Part shown: one piece after another, positions 35,201 to 47,180 of the stretch
Numbering within the stretch: the first letter of the stretch is position 1
How the letters are laid out: the number at the start of each line of letters is the position of its first letter
From: Astropecten irregularis
Taxonomy: Eukaryota > Echinodermata > Asteroidea > Paxillosida > Astropectinidae
DNA: 64,000 nt
Direction: 5' to 3'
Assembly: GCA_963971285.1 (NCBI GenBank)
Contig: OZ020244.1
Span: 14,322,001-14,386,000 of the forward strand
Position numbers and translations under genes: made by a program
The notes under the pieces: model-generated
Told to the model about the DNA's origin: nothing
What the model saw: the letters and a program-made list of their open reading frames with translations, nothing else
Database searches by the model: none

Positions 35201-38200
35201 CATTGATTTCAGTCATGCAACTTTCAAAAGTAAATCGTAGCACACAGTAACCTGTAAAAGTTTAATGTTTTAGAGAAAATTAAGTTTGCTCTCTTTTCTC
35301 TTTTGGTCACCAATTATGCACTGTACCCTTGCCTAATATTATGTGACATTCTCTTTTTCTGAAAGCCTACAAAGTGTTTCAGGGCGCCCTAATTGTTTTC
35401 TTACTGCGCACACTCTTACTTTCTTTTATTCCCAGACTGACACTCCAACTCATATTCCCAATGATGCTCCAACTGCTATCCCCACTGGTACTGATGCTCC
35501 AAATGATGCTCCTATTGACACAGATGCTGAAATTGTCGATCAGGCACAGACTTTGCCCACAGTCCAAGACAATCAACAACAGGTAAACTGCAAAATATAG
35601 ACTGCTGTTGGTGAACAAATTTGAAAAAAAAAAAAAAAACCAAATGGGCAAATACATAACTAATGGCTAAATAAAAAAAATAAAAATGGCTAATGTGTAC
35701 CAAAAAAAAAAACAATAACAAATGTTGGCCCTTTTTCTGTTAATCGGAGCGCCTCACAGCCATGCTGTTGTTTTGAGATCACATTTAGTTTTTGCAGAAA
35801 GATGACCTTGCATGTACAAAAATAGAATGTACATTTTACCACTGCTGCTAGTATTAATATTGTAACTTGGACCATTTGATGCAAATAATACTACATGTAT
35901 GTATTACTATGACCTGTGGTCGATTTTACCCCCATTATAATAATGGAGGTCAATGGAGCACTCAGTGGACACGACTCACAAATTTTCGGTGCCTGTCTTC
36001 ATCACTATCCTTGTCATAAAAATGCAATGAATCTAATATGCATTTATCTTAAACTTTTCCACAAAGGACGCTGAACAAGGTGGGATAGATGGGGGTGTTG
36101 CATCACATCACTTTGGGGTGAGTACACAGGCAATTTAAGTTGTACATACATGTGCACATGGATGCCCTTTTTAACAGTAGTTTAAGAAAATACTGAATAT
36201 AAAAAATGGAATCTTGGACCTTTCGCAAAAAACAATGCCTCCACCAACTGTACACACTTGAACAGAGTTGGTAAAATTAAAGCAAATTAAAGGCAAATCT
36301 TTCTATAAGAATGTAGACTACATTCGTACAACACATGAAAAATCACAAATTTCACCAGAAAACCTTTAATCTGTTACATAACTCTATGCATAGGCCACAG
36401 ACTTCTACACCCAGTCTTCCAGCCAAGGCGTCCGAGAAAACGTGTACAAAGTTTACAGCAAAGATTTACAGGATGCCATGATGAGGACGTATATCGAATT
36501 CAAAGCTATGAGCCCAAAGTGCACATACACAGAAGCTGTGAGTATTTAGAGTTGTTTCTTTTAATACACAGAGTATGTGAGTGGCCATACACACACAAAT
36601 CTGAAAACACCGAGGAAAAAGTTGACATTTTCAGGTTATGATAATTTTGTACTAAACTAGTAAGGTGTAAAAAAAAAAGCTGAAATTCTGAGTTAAATTC
36701 TCAGCCAAAATAAATTTGAATTCAAATTAAAAACTTAAGTTCCACATCCCCCCCCCAAAAAAAAAAAATGGAAACCTGGGTCACACAAAACCTTGAAAAC
36801 TAAATGCATTTGTGAAAAAATGTGATTATTTATTACTATTAGGGTCAAAACTCAAAATTGTATTACAAAAAAATGTAATCCATAGGTATGCAAAGTGTAC
36901 TGTACAGTACTGTTTTTTCATTTGGCACGCCATTTTTTTTTTTTTTTTAATGACTTGTTTCTTGGAAATTTCTTGCACATAAACAGTCCCGCTACATCAA
37001 GAAGAAGTTGCGGGACACGTCCAAGTATAGTGTAAAGCAACTGGCCGACAAGCTCCGACATTCAAGTCAAAACAATAAAGCAGGTAAAACAAATTAATTT
37101 CCAGATTGAACTGAAATTGCAAACAAACAAACAACCAGAGACCTTGGTTACCATTTTTCATGGAATTAAATATGCTATTCGATGGTGACTCTGGGGCTGT
37201 TGTAAACATGGCATATCCATGCATTCTTATGCACATATTGATAAATTCTCATGTCATGTACCCTACAGAGATCAAGAGACTGGGTGTGAACAAAAGGTAA
37301 TTCATTTCATCATTATATTATAATCATCAAATAACCACAAGGGAAACTGTCATTAAGTCATTGAAAGGTGAACAAAGACTAAAATTTACTGGAGTGGGAT
37401 TCGAACCAGCGACCTCCTAAAGTACAGTACAGGCACTCTACCAAGTGAGCCATCCAGCCCTACATTGGTGGTGTTCCTAAGAATTGACTACTCGGGACAC
37501 CACCAACATAGGGCTGGATAGCTCAGTTGGTAGAGCGCCTGTGCGGTATTCATGAGGTCGCTGGTTCGAGTCCCGCTCCAGTGAATTTGTCTTTGTTCAC
37601 CTTTCATTATTTCATTTTACCCTCTTTTCCCATTATGATCGATTGATAAGTGTGGGACATCTCTCATAATTCACATGATTATCAGATTATTATTGTGTGT
37701 ACCTACACAGGAGAGCCATTCTAAATTCATCTATTATTTATTACATGACTATCCTTTAAAAAAATGATGTTTTTGCCCATTTCAGATGCCTCAGTACAAT
37801 CACAGACTCCTCGGTTAAATTCATTATGCACAAGCACATGGGTTTCTTTCGGGATATCGTAAGCGGAAAGGTAAAAAAAAAAAGGAAATAAATTTTCTTT
37901 GATTTTTCAATTTATACCTTATAAAATGTGTGTTATGCATAACTGGGGTGGAGCCACTTGTGTTAGTGTGTGTGCATTTTGTCCAATGTCTTCCTAAACA
38001 AGTATAGTTCAACGTGTGAAGTGTTATTGAAAAATTACATCTTTTCTTTGCAGATTCCTTTCGCTAAACACGACACCTATCAAATGGGTCCATTGCATAG
38101 AGGTGAGACACTGTAGAAGCATTTTTATTAGGAAAATAGAATGCCAAAGCAAACTTATGTACAACTTATGTAAATGTACAATGTAAACATGCATCATAGC

Positions 38201-39048
38201 CTGGGGTAACAACAAAGAAACCTTAAATTACAATCTCAGAGACTATTGCCACTTGTGCTTACAAGCTTGAAACCGGTTCACCAATATATTGCCTAATCGT
38301 TATTTCTTCATACTTACATAAAAATCCATGGTATTTGCTTTGATGTTCTGTCTTTCCTTCAATTTAAGCTCGAATGCCACCTCCAACATACGGGAAACTC
38401 TCCGAGGAAAACTATGAGACAGTCTTCAGAGAGCTGATGACAGAATTTGGACATGGGGATACTGCTGTAAGTATTCAAAATTCAATAAAGTGGAATTTTT
38501 CTTGAAACTCCTCCTAGATCTACCAGTTTCGATAAAGCCTCTTTGTGCGCTACGTCGTCTTTATGACACACTGTTGAACATGTATGATTACCCGCACTGG
38601 CCTGCACACTCGTACATGTACGTGCATAGAGTAAATAGGCTGCGCCTGATTCAAAAGTAACGCATGTACAGTGTGTTTTCTTCAATTTTGGGTGGAGATT
38701 TTACACGATTCCCAAGACTATGTTCCAGAGAGGTCTGTGCTTACGTGCGTGCGGATCACCCGTACGTACATGTACGGTCAGCGCGGGTAATAGTTTCGTA
38801 CGTTCAAGCGATATAACATAGTCGTGAACCAAGACTAAGTGAATCATAGCACAGAACATCAATGCAAAGCATGTACTGTGATATTATACACTATGTCTCA
38901 CTGCCTGCCTTTTATATTTATCTTTTTTTAGATGATCGAGTACATTACCAAAGTCCTCATGCATGAAGCTTTCATCTTTCTGGCAACAGACCACCTCGGT
39001 GTCAGCCGCATCGTGGCACAGAAAATCCTGCTGGTGTCAGATGATTAG
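29221..39048 (+). CDS. Multi-exon tyrosine recombinase with zinc fingers
   Basis: At least 21 exons joined by GT/AG introns: 29221-29250, 29361-29717, 30166-30298, 30785-30917, 31251-31365, 32298-32454, 32777-33006, 33489-33566, 33742-33914, 34093-34207, 34557-34711, 34819-34968, 35436-35582, 36067-36117, 36394-36537, 36987-37083, 37269-37296, 37786-37870, 38054-38102, 38369-38466, 38932-39048. Phases agree at every junction except 30298/30785, where one base is missing. The product is about 880 residues: acidic leader with 8-residue repeats, C2H2-like fingers near 137-155 and 194-215, an N-terminal core-binding segment (TIYKYILSLKRFLEFL, about 315-330), then the catalytic domain. That domain has R438 (QAPRAG), K474 (YRHKT), T550-x-x-R553 in place of HxxR, H578 (LMDHD) and tyrosines 586/587. 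About 270 further residues are unrecognised. The start is uncertain; ATG 29135 plus a 5' extension is also possible. Confidence 0.85.
29521..29652 (+). repeat. 24-bp coding minisatellite in recombinase exon
   Basis: Five 24-bp units alternate between two types, giving an 8-residue acidic repeat (DNALVDGA and DDPQVDGA). Because the unit is a multiple of three the reading frame is kept. The copy number may vary between alleles. Confidence 0.9.
30404..30658. mobile_element. Tc1/mariner-like MITE in a recombinase intron
   Basis: 30406-30656 is bounded by inverted repeats of about 38 bp starting CAGGGTGTCCCAGAAA and is flanked by TA on both sides, the target site of Tc1/mariner elements. It has no coding capacity and lies wholly within the intron between 30298 and 30785. 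Confidence 0.85.
33164..33406. repeat. MITE-like foldback, GGCCAATTTCAT family, copy 2
   Basis: Ends GGGGCCAATTTCATGGAGC and CTATGAAATTGGTCCA are inverted copies, with GCTTAAGCA motifs in both arms. It lies in the recombinase intron between 33006 and 33489. Confidence 0.8.
37362..37608. repeat. Foldback element built from two tRNA-like arms
   Basis: Each arm contains a tRNA-like sequence with an A box (TAGCTCAGTTGG) and a B box (GGTTCGAGTCC on plus at 37563-37573; GGATTCGAACC on the opposite arm). Flanking GAAAGGTGAACAAAGAC at left and GTCTTTGTTCACCTTTC at right are inverted too, so the whole unit is a palindrome with a short centre. The acceptor stems do not pair properly, so neither arm is a functional tRNA gene. 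It resembles a tRNA-derived SINE turned into a foldback. It lies in the intron between 37296 and 37786. Confidence 0.8.
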
Positions 39049-39766
39049 AATGATCACTTGGATTAGCTTGTTTGTTATATCAAGTTATGTTCATAGTAGT
39101 TGCCTGTTATGTTCATAGTAGTTGCCTGTTATGAAACAATTATCACACCTTGTTTTTTTAGAATAGAATAGAATAGAATAGAATGTGTGTCATATTCATT
39201 ATAATGTTGTAAGCCTACACTGTGCACTAATTCATAAGGTTCCCTTACAACTTGAACATTGAAATTAAAATGTTCATGCTTTTGATATGGATTTGTAAAG
39301 TTTTCATGACACACAATGACATTTTCCACGAATTTAATGACAACCTGGCTTAACCAAAAAGATTGAGAAAATTAAGTCTTTCATGGAGAAAAGGGTGATA
39401 GGAAAAACTGCTCTTCTTGGCATCTCAGTCGATTTCAAACACACTAAAACTTATATTAGACTAAAAGGGACGACTGCTAATAAAGAGACCAAGAGTGACA
39501 TATATGGGGGCGGGGCTTCAGAGTATCTGAAAACCAAGACCAGACATGTCACTCGTGTTAAAAGAAAATCAATAATAATGTGGCAACAGTGACACTTTTT
39601 TACTTAAGGTTTCATATTGTGATCAGAGGTACTGCAAAAAAACTACCTGTAGGGCTTACAAAATCAACAGTTTTTACAGGATTATACCTTCCTCTATGGT
39701 TACATTTGGGCCCCTTTTTTTGGGGGGGGGGGTGTCAATGTTGTAATATCAATTTTGTGCCACGCC

Positions 39767-40288
39767 TTTAAAGGGATGGTACAGGATTGGTATTTGGGAC
39801 AAAACTTTTGCTGACAGTGAGAGCACATTATGTAATCCATCATATACCTTAACTGACAAACCTGTAGAAGTTTGAGGTAAATCAGCCATCTGGGTCACGA
39901 GAAAATAGTGAAAACCTGTTTACACATTTCAACGAAATGTTACCGGGGTTACCGGAGATTGGTGCACTCTGGTTAGCTGGTACCCAGACCCAATAGATGA
40001 AGAGTCATATGTAGGTGAGTTAGTTTACTGTAGAAGCTGGGTACCAGCTAACGTGAGTGCACTAATCTCCGGTAACGCCCAACGAATGAATAAAACGATT
40101 TGAAGCGATTTACTCCAATCGGAAAAAAGTTAAATTTATTTCTCAATGAATATGGCATTTCAGACAAAAACATTTCATGGGATGTTTTCTCCTATCATCA
40201 CCATTATACCGTGTAAGTTTCATGTGAATCTGTGATCTAGAACTAGAAGTGTATTTTGTCTAAACCAATTCTGTACCATCCCTTTAAA
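39767..40288. repeat. MITE-like element with internal hairpin
   Basis: Terminal inverted repeats of about 25 bp begin TTTAAAGGGATGGTACAG. Inside, 39940-39985 and 40035-40078 form a second inverted pair around TTACCGGAGAT and GCTGGTACCCAG. It is non-coding and starts about 720 bp after the recombinase stop. Confidence 0.85.
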
Positions 40289-41115
40289 ATGTCTGCATCG
40301 ACTTATTTTGTTTGTCATGTACATGTATAAACAAGGCTGTAAGTGTAAGCCTACACTGTGCAACATGCCGTAAACAATATGGTTGTCCCTTAACTGACAA
40401 CCTGAAATTTGAAAATTGAGTAACGTTAGGCCCCCCTATTTTTTTTCTATTACATGTAATACTAATAGATACTGATCGAAACGTCAGGCCCTCGATTACT
40501 CTAAGCATTCTTCCTTACAATAAATTCGGGAAGTTTTCATTTAAGGAAAACGCATTGATCTTTCCCTAAAAAAAGCATTTTGCCATGGAATGGATTCCGC
40601 ATTTTCTGGATCCCAGCAACAGCTGTTACTGAGTTTTTAAATAGTAGTTAGGCCTAGGCCTACATGTAGTACAAATAAAAAGAGCGTTTGTTACCTCCAT
40701 TTGCATTTGCAATAGTTGTATAACGTGACTGTTTCCTTCACATGCGAGTCCAGTCTGTATATATTTTTCCTCTCCAAAGCAATGGTGTAAACCAAAATGA
40801 CTGATGAAGGGTACCTTGCAAAGTTTCAATGTCAATGGTGACCGATTTCCACCACAGCGAACGATTAAGACTGCAATTAGTGGACTGGTCAAGCACCAGC
40901 AAACTTATGTCAGTAGTTACAATGTCTCGGGTGTATAAACAAAGAACTGAAAGTGCCGTCCTGTACTGACATCATACAGTCATGACATTAGCAAGCGCAA
41001 GCCCAGTCTAGTCTGAGAGTGAGAGCACGCATGGATATGATCTGGAGCATGTGACCAAGTTGTGACCAAGGGTTCACGAACTTTATCGATACATACAATG
41101 TGTATACATGTATAG

Positions 41116-41545
41116 TTTGAGAGCTAGGTGGGTTTTAATCATAATGTTGAGTACAAAAGGTTTGAATTCCTTTTGCAAATGATCATTTAGTGACCTCTGA
41201 CAACAAATCCACAATTTAAGACATGATTTTTCCTGGGGTTTGTAGATCTACAAACACCCCCGTCTTATCTTCAAACCCCAGGAAAAATCATGTCTTGAAT
41301 TGTGCATTTTTAATTGTTGTCAGAGGTCACTAAAATAATGATCATTTGCAAAAGGAAATTTGGTTGTACTCAAAAGTTTGAATAAATCGATATTTGGGGC
41401 AACTTTGGTGCCCCAGGGGGCCCAAAGCCCAGGGGTGTGCAACTTAAGACGCCCCATTCTCTCATTCGTACATTAAATACAATAGAAATATGCACTCAAA
41501 CCTTTTGTACTCAACATTATGATTAAAACCCACCTAGCTCTCAAA
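41116..41545. repeat. Large foldback element
   Basis: Outer arms begin TTTGAGAGCTAGGTGGG (41116) and end with its reverse complement at 41545. An inner pair around GACATGATTTTTCCTGGGG (about 41220) and its inverted copy (about 41275) forms a second stem. Nearly the whole left half is mirrored, with an unpaired stretch near 41395-41490. Confidence 0.85.
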
Positions 41546-41893
41546 CTAATAGTTGTTTTCCATTACGCGCGCGCGAATCGCTTCGTTCGCGTTATGGTTG
41601 TATCCGTTTCTGTGGTTATGAGGGGAGCGCGAAGAAAACGGTTCGGTTGTGATTTTACTTTCGGGGGAGGGGTGTGGCTTAAAGATGATCCCTGTCTAGT
41701 AGAATTCTTGACATTTAACATAGGTCTACATAGGCCTCAAGACTTTCATTTTGGGATAAGTTCTGAAGGACGAAGAAATGCCAAATTGTTAAGTATTCAC
41801 GCCCAAAGTGACGTAGCGGAGAATCTTGGAGTAGGCCCTAGCTCCATTTTTGATGGCATTGACAAACATACATGGGGCCAATTTCACGGCCCA

Positions 41894-42133
41894 GGGGCCA
41901 ATTTCATGAAAGTGTTAAGCACCAAAATTTGCTAAGCATGACATTTCTGTCTTAATAAAAACAGGGTTAACAACCAAATTTCCACGTGTTGTGTGTCACT
42001 TGTGATTGTTCTTTGGCTGTTGTTTGCTGACCATGAATACCAAACGGGATTTTCAATGGTGGTTTGAATTATTGGGCGAGACATTTTCGTGCTAAGCAAA
42101 TCTTGGTGCTTAACACTTTTATGAAATTGGCCC
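41894..42133. repeat. MITE-like foldback, GGCCAATTTCAT family, copy 3
   Basis: Ends GGGGCCAATTTCATGAAAG and TATGAAATTGGCCC are inverted, with GTGTTAAGCACCAAAAT paired with TTGGTGCTTAACAC. Same family as 24077-24284 and 33164-33406. Confidence 0.8.
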
Positions 42134-42305
42134 TTGCTTAGCACAACAATGTACTAAGCATGACATTTCTTTCTCAATAAAAACAGGATTAAAAGCCAAT
42201 AGCGCTCCGCACTTACGCTAAAAATAGCACCGGATCTCAGAAAAACATTGCAACCATGCACGTGCGTGAGTGTGCGCGTCCATGTACACTACGCGTGTGA
42301 GACAA

Positions 42306-42802
42306 TAAGGGGTTTTCGATTGTGTCGACGAGGACGCCGTTCACGTCCACAACGGACGTTCACTCAATTAGTCAACACCCCGCGTTCACCTCATTTTGGA
42401 GGCGTTTCGTTAACAGTCGACGCACGTCAAGACGTCACGTGATGTCTTTGCAATAAATATTCATAACGTGCGCCATCTTGACAGATTGATTAAGTGTCAT
42501 GGTAAACCTCCACCGACTACGTGAAGCTCTTGTTTTGTATTATTTTGACGACGTGTTGGATGATGATGAATTTATGTTGTAGTTTGAAGTTGTTTCCATG
42601 TTGGACAATGGCACACCTTCAATGTCTGTAAATGTGAACGTGGTCACGCGTTCTCCATTGAGGTGAACGGCAAAAGGGCTGTGGACGCGTCCTAGATTCT
42701 GCCAGTGGCCGTGCCAGTGGACGTGGCGCTTGCGCAGATTGTAAAAATGACGTCATCACGTCGCAGTCCACTATGTGAACGCGTCAATCGAAAACCCCCT
42801 AA
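42306..42802. mobile_element. Non-autonomous element with Harbinger-like ends
   Basis: GGGGTTTTCGATTG follows TAA at 42306-42308, and its inverted copy CAATCGAAAACCCC precedes a TAA at 42800-42802, consistent with a 3-bp TAA duplication. A short open frame near 42499 (MVNLHRLREALV...) stops after about 28 codons and may be a remnant of an encoded protein. It is not the same subfamily as the Harbinger at 10621 because the termini differ. Confidence 0.55.
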
Positions 42803-43145
42803 TGTTTGTCTGACAGCCGGCGATTTTGTGACGTCATTAGTCTTCTGGGTCGAGAACAAGACTCTCAGTCTGGCTTCCATACAACCTAATGACAAAATGA
42901 ACGCGATATTAGTTTGCTCGAGGGCGCATACCATTAGATCTTCATTAAATGGTGCATACCGTACCGTACCAAGAAGCTGGTGTACAGACTATAATGATGA
43001 CGTAACCCAGATTTTTACATTGAATGAGAAAGTTTTACGGTATTGTCCGGCAAGTTCGTTCGACCACATTACACACAACAGTATCAGTTCCTGATATTAT
43101 TTGTTCATACTTGAAGTAGTTTAGTAGGCCGTTTGCGATCTCGTA

Positions 43146-46100
43146 ATGTTTGTGCTAGTGTTTTGGGTTGACACCAACCAAACTAGCATTCTGGATGAGT
43201 CGTTTGTCATGGACAAAACCATGCTGGATGATTCAGTGAAAGTTGGCATGGTGAAGCATGGCGATTTACTGAAGAAGGCACCCAAGCACGGGTGGAAGGC
43301 CTATGCCGCAAGAGTACTGGCAGTGAATGGTAAGTAAGGGAAAGTTTTGTCAATGGTTATTAGATACGGGTTGGGCCTAAATTGATTGATTATTTATTGT
43401 GTGTGTTTAAATTTACAATTCTGCTGTGGCATGTTTTGTATGATGTTTGGTTCTTAAATTTAAAGTTAGCCTAAGTTTATACAGTGAGTGTTATGGGTGT
43501 ATATTTTGCCGGCACCGGTAATCTTCATGCAAACGCTATTTTGCCGTTCCCTTAAATATTCTGATTGGCTAATCTAACGTCCAGCAAAAAAACTTTTAAA
43601 GAAAGAAGGCCTGCATGGCCAACGAGAAGAATGCATGATGGTGCCGGCAAAATATACACTCCAAACTTAAACTGGGCCTCTGGCTCTAGCATGCCTAGGC
43701 CCTATACAGTACATGTACATCATCATGATTGGCATAGGTCAAAGAACAGCACTCACACTAATCAAAAATGTAGACATAGGCCCAACAACACACCTAGTGA
43801 GGCTCTGAAAATTTTTTTTTTTCCGAGTCACAAGAAAATAGCGAAACCTGACTCAATTTTTCTTATACTAACAGGCCTAATTGCGATAATTATAAAACAA
43901 AAATAATAGTTTTGATCTTACACGGAGATCAAAACTTTTTTCGGTCTTTGTTTGGCTTATTTCTGGATAAATAGGGCCAAGGCCTACACCATTTCAGGCG
44001 GAAATATTTTAATGGTATATTTCTACCAGCACCGCCTTCATATATCCACTACATGTAGCGTTATCTTGGTTGTTATTGTTTTAGACCTGGTACAGTCTAG
44101 TGTTAAGTCATGTGGAATTTATTTGGGGGGGAGTTGCTCCTGATACCAGTGAAGGGGAGGGTATATTATTATTAGACTTACATAAACAAGTAGGCCAGTC
44201 CTCCGTTTACATTCATTGTGAACTTATGCCATGATGTGTTAAATTGAAGGTGTGTCTGTAGGCCTTGTGATGGCCTATACTGTGAAGTGACTTTGTTGAG
44301 TCTGCATTGTAACACAGAGGTGCTCGACTCATTAAATGTCCACTTCCAAGAAATTTGTTCCTTGATTTTCGTGCAAGTGAAGTATCATAAAATGTGAAGC
44401 GGCAACAGTTTCGCCTTTTTTACAATGCAACACAGAGGCAGGGCCAACAATCTAGGGCTTTTTGGTCAGTGTTCATGCACACGATGTACATTTTATTTAT
44501 ACTTCATTCATTTTCTCTTAATAGACAGTAGGTCAGTCCTCCTTAAGAAGGAGGACTCATTTCTCCAGGACTTGGCTGGAACAAGTGCTGGAAGTAGTAC
44601 CACTACCAGTTTGGATGACAGGACAGGCAGAGCCAGAAGAAAGAAGCGTGCGTTCTCATCGGAAGAGGAAGCCGAGACCCATGCCGAGACAAATGAAGAA
44701 AAGACAAAAAGATTTGACGGGGAGGTATTATATATTACTTAAAAAGTAATGGAGTCATTACGATGCCACATGTGGTGTTGCAGTAGAACAAGTAGTGTGA
44801 GCAAGATCCCAAAATTAATTGGATGAGTGTGCTGGCAAATAAAAGCAAATTGAGCAAAATTTATCAAATTTATTATTAACATCTCTTTTTATTGTCAACT
44901 TCCGTTGCCAATTGACAGAGGCAGCGTAAACGAAAAGCAGCAGGCAGACGGCAGATGGCAGACTTCATGAAGTCTGCTACCATTTCACTGGAATCTTCTT
45001 CGGATGATGAAGATGGGATGAGCGATGGTGCAGGCATGAAGATCTTAGCTTTGGAAAAGACTGTTGCGGAAATGAAACAGAAAATCAAGAAGCTGGAGAG
45101 GCAAAATCTTCTTCTTCAAGAAGGTAATTAACCAAAAAAAGGAGAATTGTTGAGTGCCCGCAGACAAATTAAAATAAAGGAAATCTTCAATTGTAAGGGG
45201 ACAATTTGTTGAATGATTAATTTGAGCTTCCCATGGATGGTAAACAATTAAATGTAATATTTGTTTTATGGTAAAATGTGCTGAATTTACTATTACTGCA
45301 TTATTTCCAATGTTGGTTTGTGAAAGATTGTTCATTTTATTTGTCCTTGTAAATTGAAGGAACTAATTGTGGAATACTGGAATTCATTCAATTTTAACTA
45401 TTCTATTTGTTAGGGAACTTAACCATAATTATTTGGTCATGGTTTAACCTTGTAGTTTTTGTTCCCTTCACATAATAACAAATGCAGGCTTAGGTGACAG
45501 ACTGTCAAAAGTCGTAGAGGATGCCCTTGCCAACTGTGGGAATGTTCATGCCACTTCAATCAACAGTACCGAGGTGTCAGCAGTGGCCAACCATCCCAAT
45601 GAACCAGAAGCAAAGGTATGTTGGTAATATTGGTTTGCTGTAGTTTTATTTTGCTAATTTATTTCATCATTTAGTATACTTCTGTTATGGTTTAAAACTT
45701 TAAATTGATGATTGACACTGTAATGCAAATTCCCAAGTTCCAAGACATTCTTTTGAATGATTTTTTTTTTCTGTGCCACACTGAGGGCAGATTTTACACA
45801 GAACTGCCTAAAGGTACCATGCAGCTGATGTGTCGAGCTAGTTTCAGTTCATAAAGGGTCTAAAGGAACTAATTACTGGTCACTGCCAGTGCAATTTGTT
45901 GGACATTCAAACATTTGTAGTCTTTTTGGTGTAAATGAAGAGAAATTATTACAAACCAGAGAACAAGAACACTAAGGTTGATCTTAAATGTAAATCAAAT
46001 GTTATTGCAAGGCAAAGTGTGAGGTCACAATACAAATCACTATAGTCATTCTGGCAGCTCATCTTCAGATTGATCTTAATGCTTCGTGAATCCAGCCCAG

Positions 46101-47115
46101 GTCATGAAAGGAGTGTCCTGAACTTGAGAAGATTTAGCATTAACCTCTAAATGCACTTGAAAACTGGACAATCCTGGAAATATGGTGGACTGGTATTGGA
46201 AACTATGAATGAATAGATTATCAAATGCTTTATAAATCCTATATATTACATATTTTCTATTTATTTTCAACTTCTAGTCAGAAGACAAGCAGTTCATTTC
46301 ATCGGCTATGCTACAACAAATACTTCGTGCGAAGGACATGGGCAAGATAACGTGTCAACTCATGACCTCCATCTTCTCCCCCAAAGAGATGTCAACCTCC
46401 TTGGTGACAGGAAGAAGGTTGAAACCTGAGGACAAGGACAGACCTGTGCTTGACCAGGAGAAGGTCAACTACATTTTAGGTATTTTAAAACAATGTTTGA
46501 AGCACAGATAAATTTATCTCAGCCATATTGAAGAAATAATGAATGTTTATTTTTCGCCGAATGGAATTGAACAGTCCGTCTGTCACCTCATGAAATTATT
46601 TTTACCATTCTACGAATGTGAAAACATTCATTTTATATCATGTCCACATAAATCAATTGTCATCTAATTGGTTGACTGGTAATAATCTGGTACTTCAAAG
46701 TTCTACTTTTTGACTACGGCAGTCAATTTATTCGCGTTTTATTAACCTCCGCCATGTTACAGATAATGTGGTGACATGTGATCAAAATCTGCCAATCAGG
46801 GGAGTGGGATTCATGAAGGCATGGTATAATCAAAACTATTATACATCATTCAAAAATCATTGTCATTAGACTGGTGAAACATGTGTCTTGTGTGATACTT
46901 CATTCTTTTGAACTCAATCTTAACATTTTTCCCAAAATGAAGCTCATCACACATTTTTTGTTTTGTTTGTTTTTGTTTTCAATTTTATAGCCACTGTTCT
47001 GCAAAGGTTTCCCTGTGCACAACCCTCAGAAGTGCGGTCCAAAATGGCCCAGAATTGTAAAGATTTGAGGGCTTCTCAAAAGAGACAAGCCGCCGCTGCC
47101 ACCTTGGACAACTAG
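43146..47115 (+). CDS. BEN-domain protein, six exons
   Basis: Exons 43146-43329, 44525-44724, 44919-45123, 45488-45615, 46278-46479 and 46991-47115 join with agreeing phases (1, 0, 1, 0, 1) into 1044 nt and 347 residues, ending in TAG. The first 61 residues hold KHGDLLKKAPKHGWKAYAARVL. A basic segment (RARRKKRAF) and acidic serine runs follow, then a coiled coil at about 169-196 (LALEKTVAEMKQKIKKLERQ). The BEN domain is at about 245-335, with ITCQLMTSIFSPKEMSTS, LVTGRR, PVLDQEKVNYIL and LQRFPCAQPSEVRSKMAQNC. BEN domains bind DNA or recruit chromatin proteins, and occur in host regulators, some viruses and some transposons. It lies 4.1 kb downstream of the recombinase on the same strand, inside the same insertion. 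The role here is unknown. All splice sites look intact. Confidence 0.88.
43494..43662. repeat. Short foldback in BEN-gene intron 1
   Basis: GGTGTATATTTTGCCGGCACC at left is mirrored by GGTGCCGGCAAAATATACAC (43640-43659). The spacer is about 110 bases. It looks like a MITE in the intron between 43329 and 44525. Confidence 0.75.
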
Positions 47116-47180
47116 CTTTGCAGCCATCTTTATTAGTCCGTAGTCATCCTTATCAACTGTTTTCTGATATTGTTATTTTT

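Noticed and set aside
37511-37582. Functional tRNA gene
   Set aside because: A and B boxes are present but the acceptor stem does not pair, and a mirrored copy lies 30-120 bp away; better explained as a tRNA-derived foldback.
41519-41935. 138-codon plus-strand frame
   Set aside because: It starts inside the large foldback and ends inside another MITE; no family resemblance.
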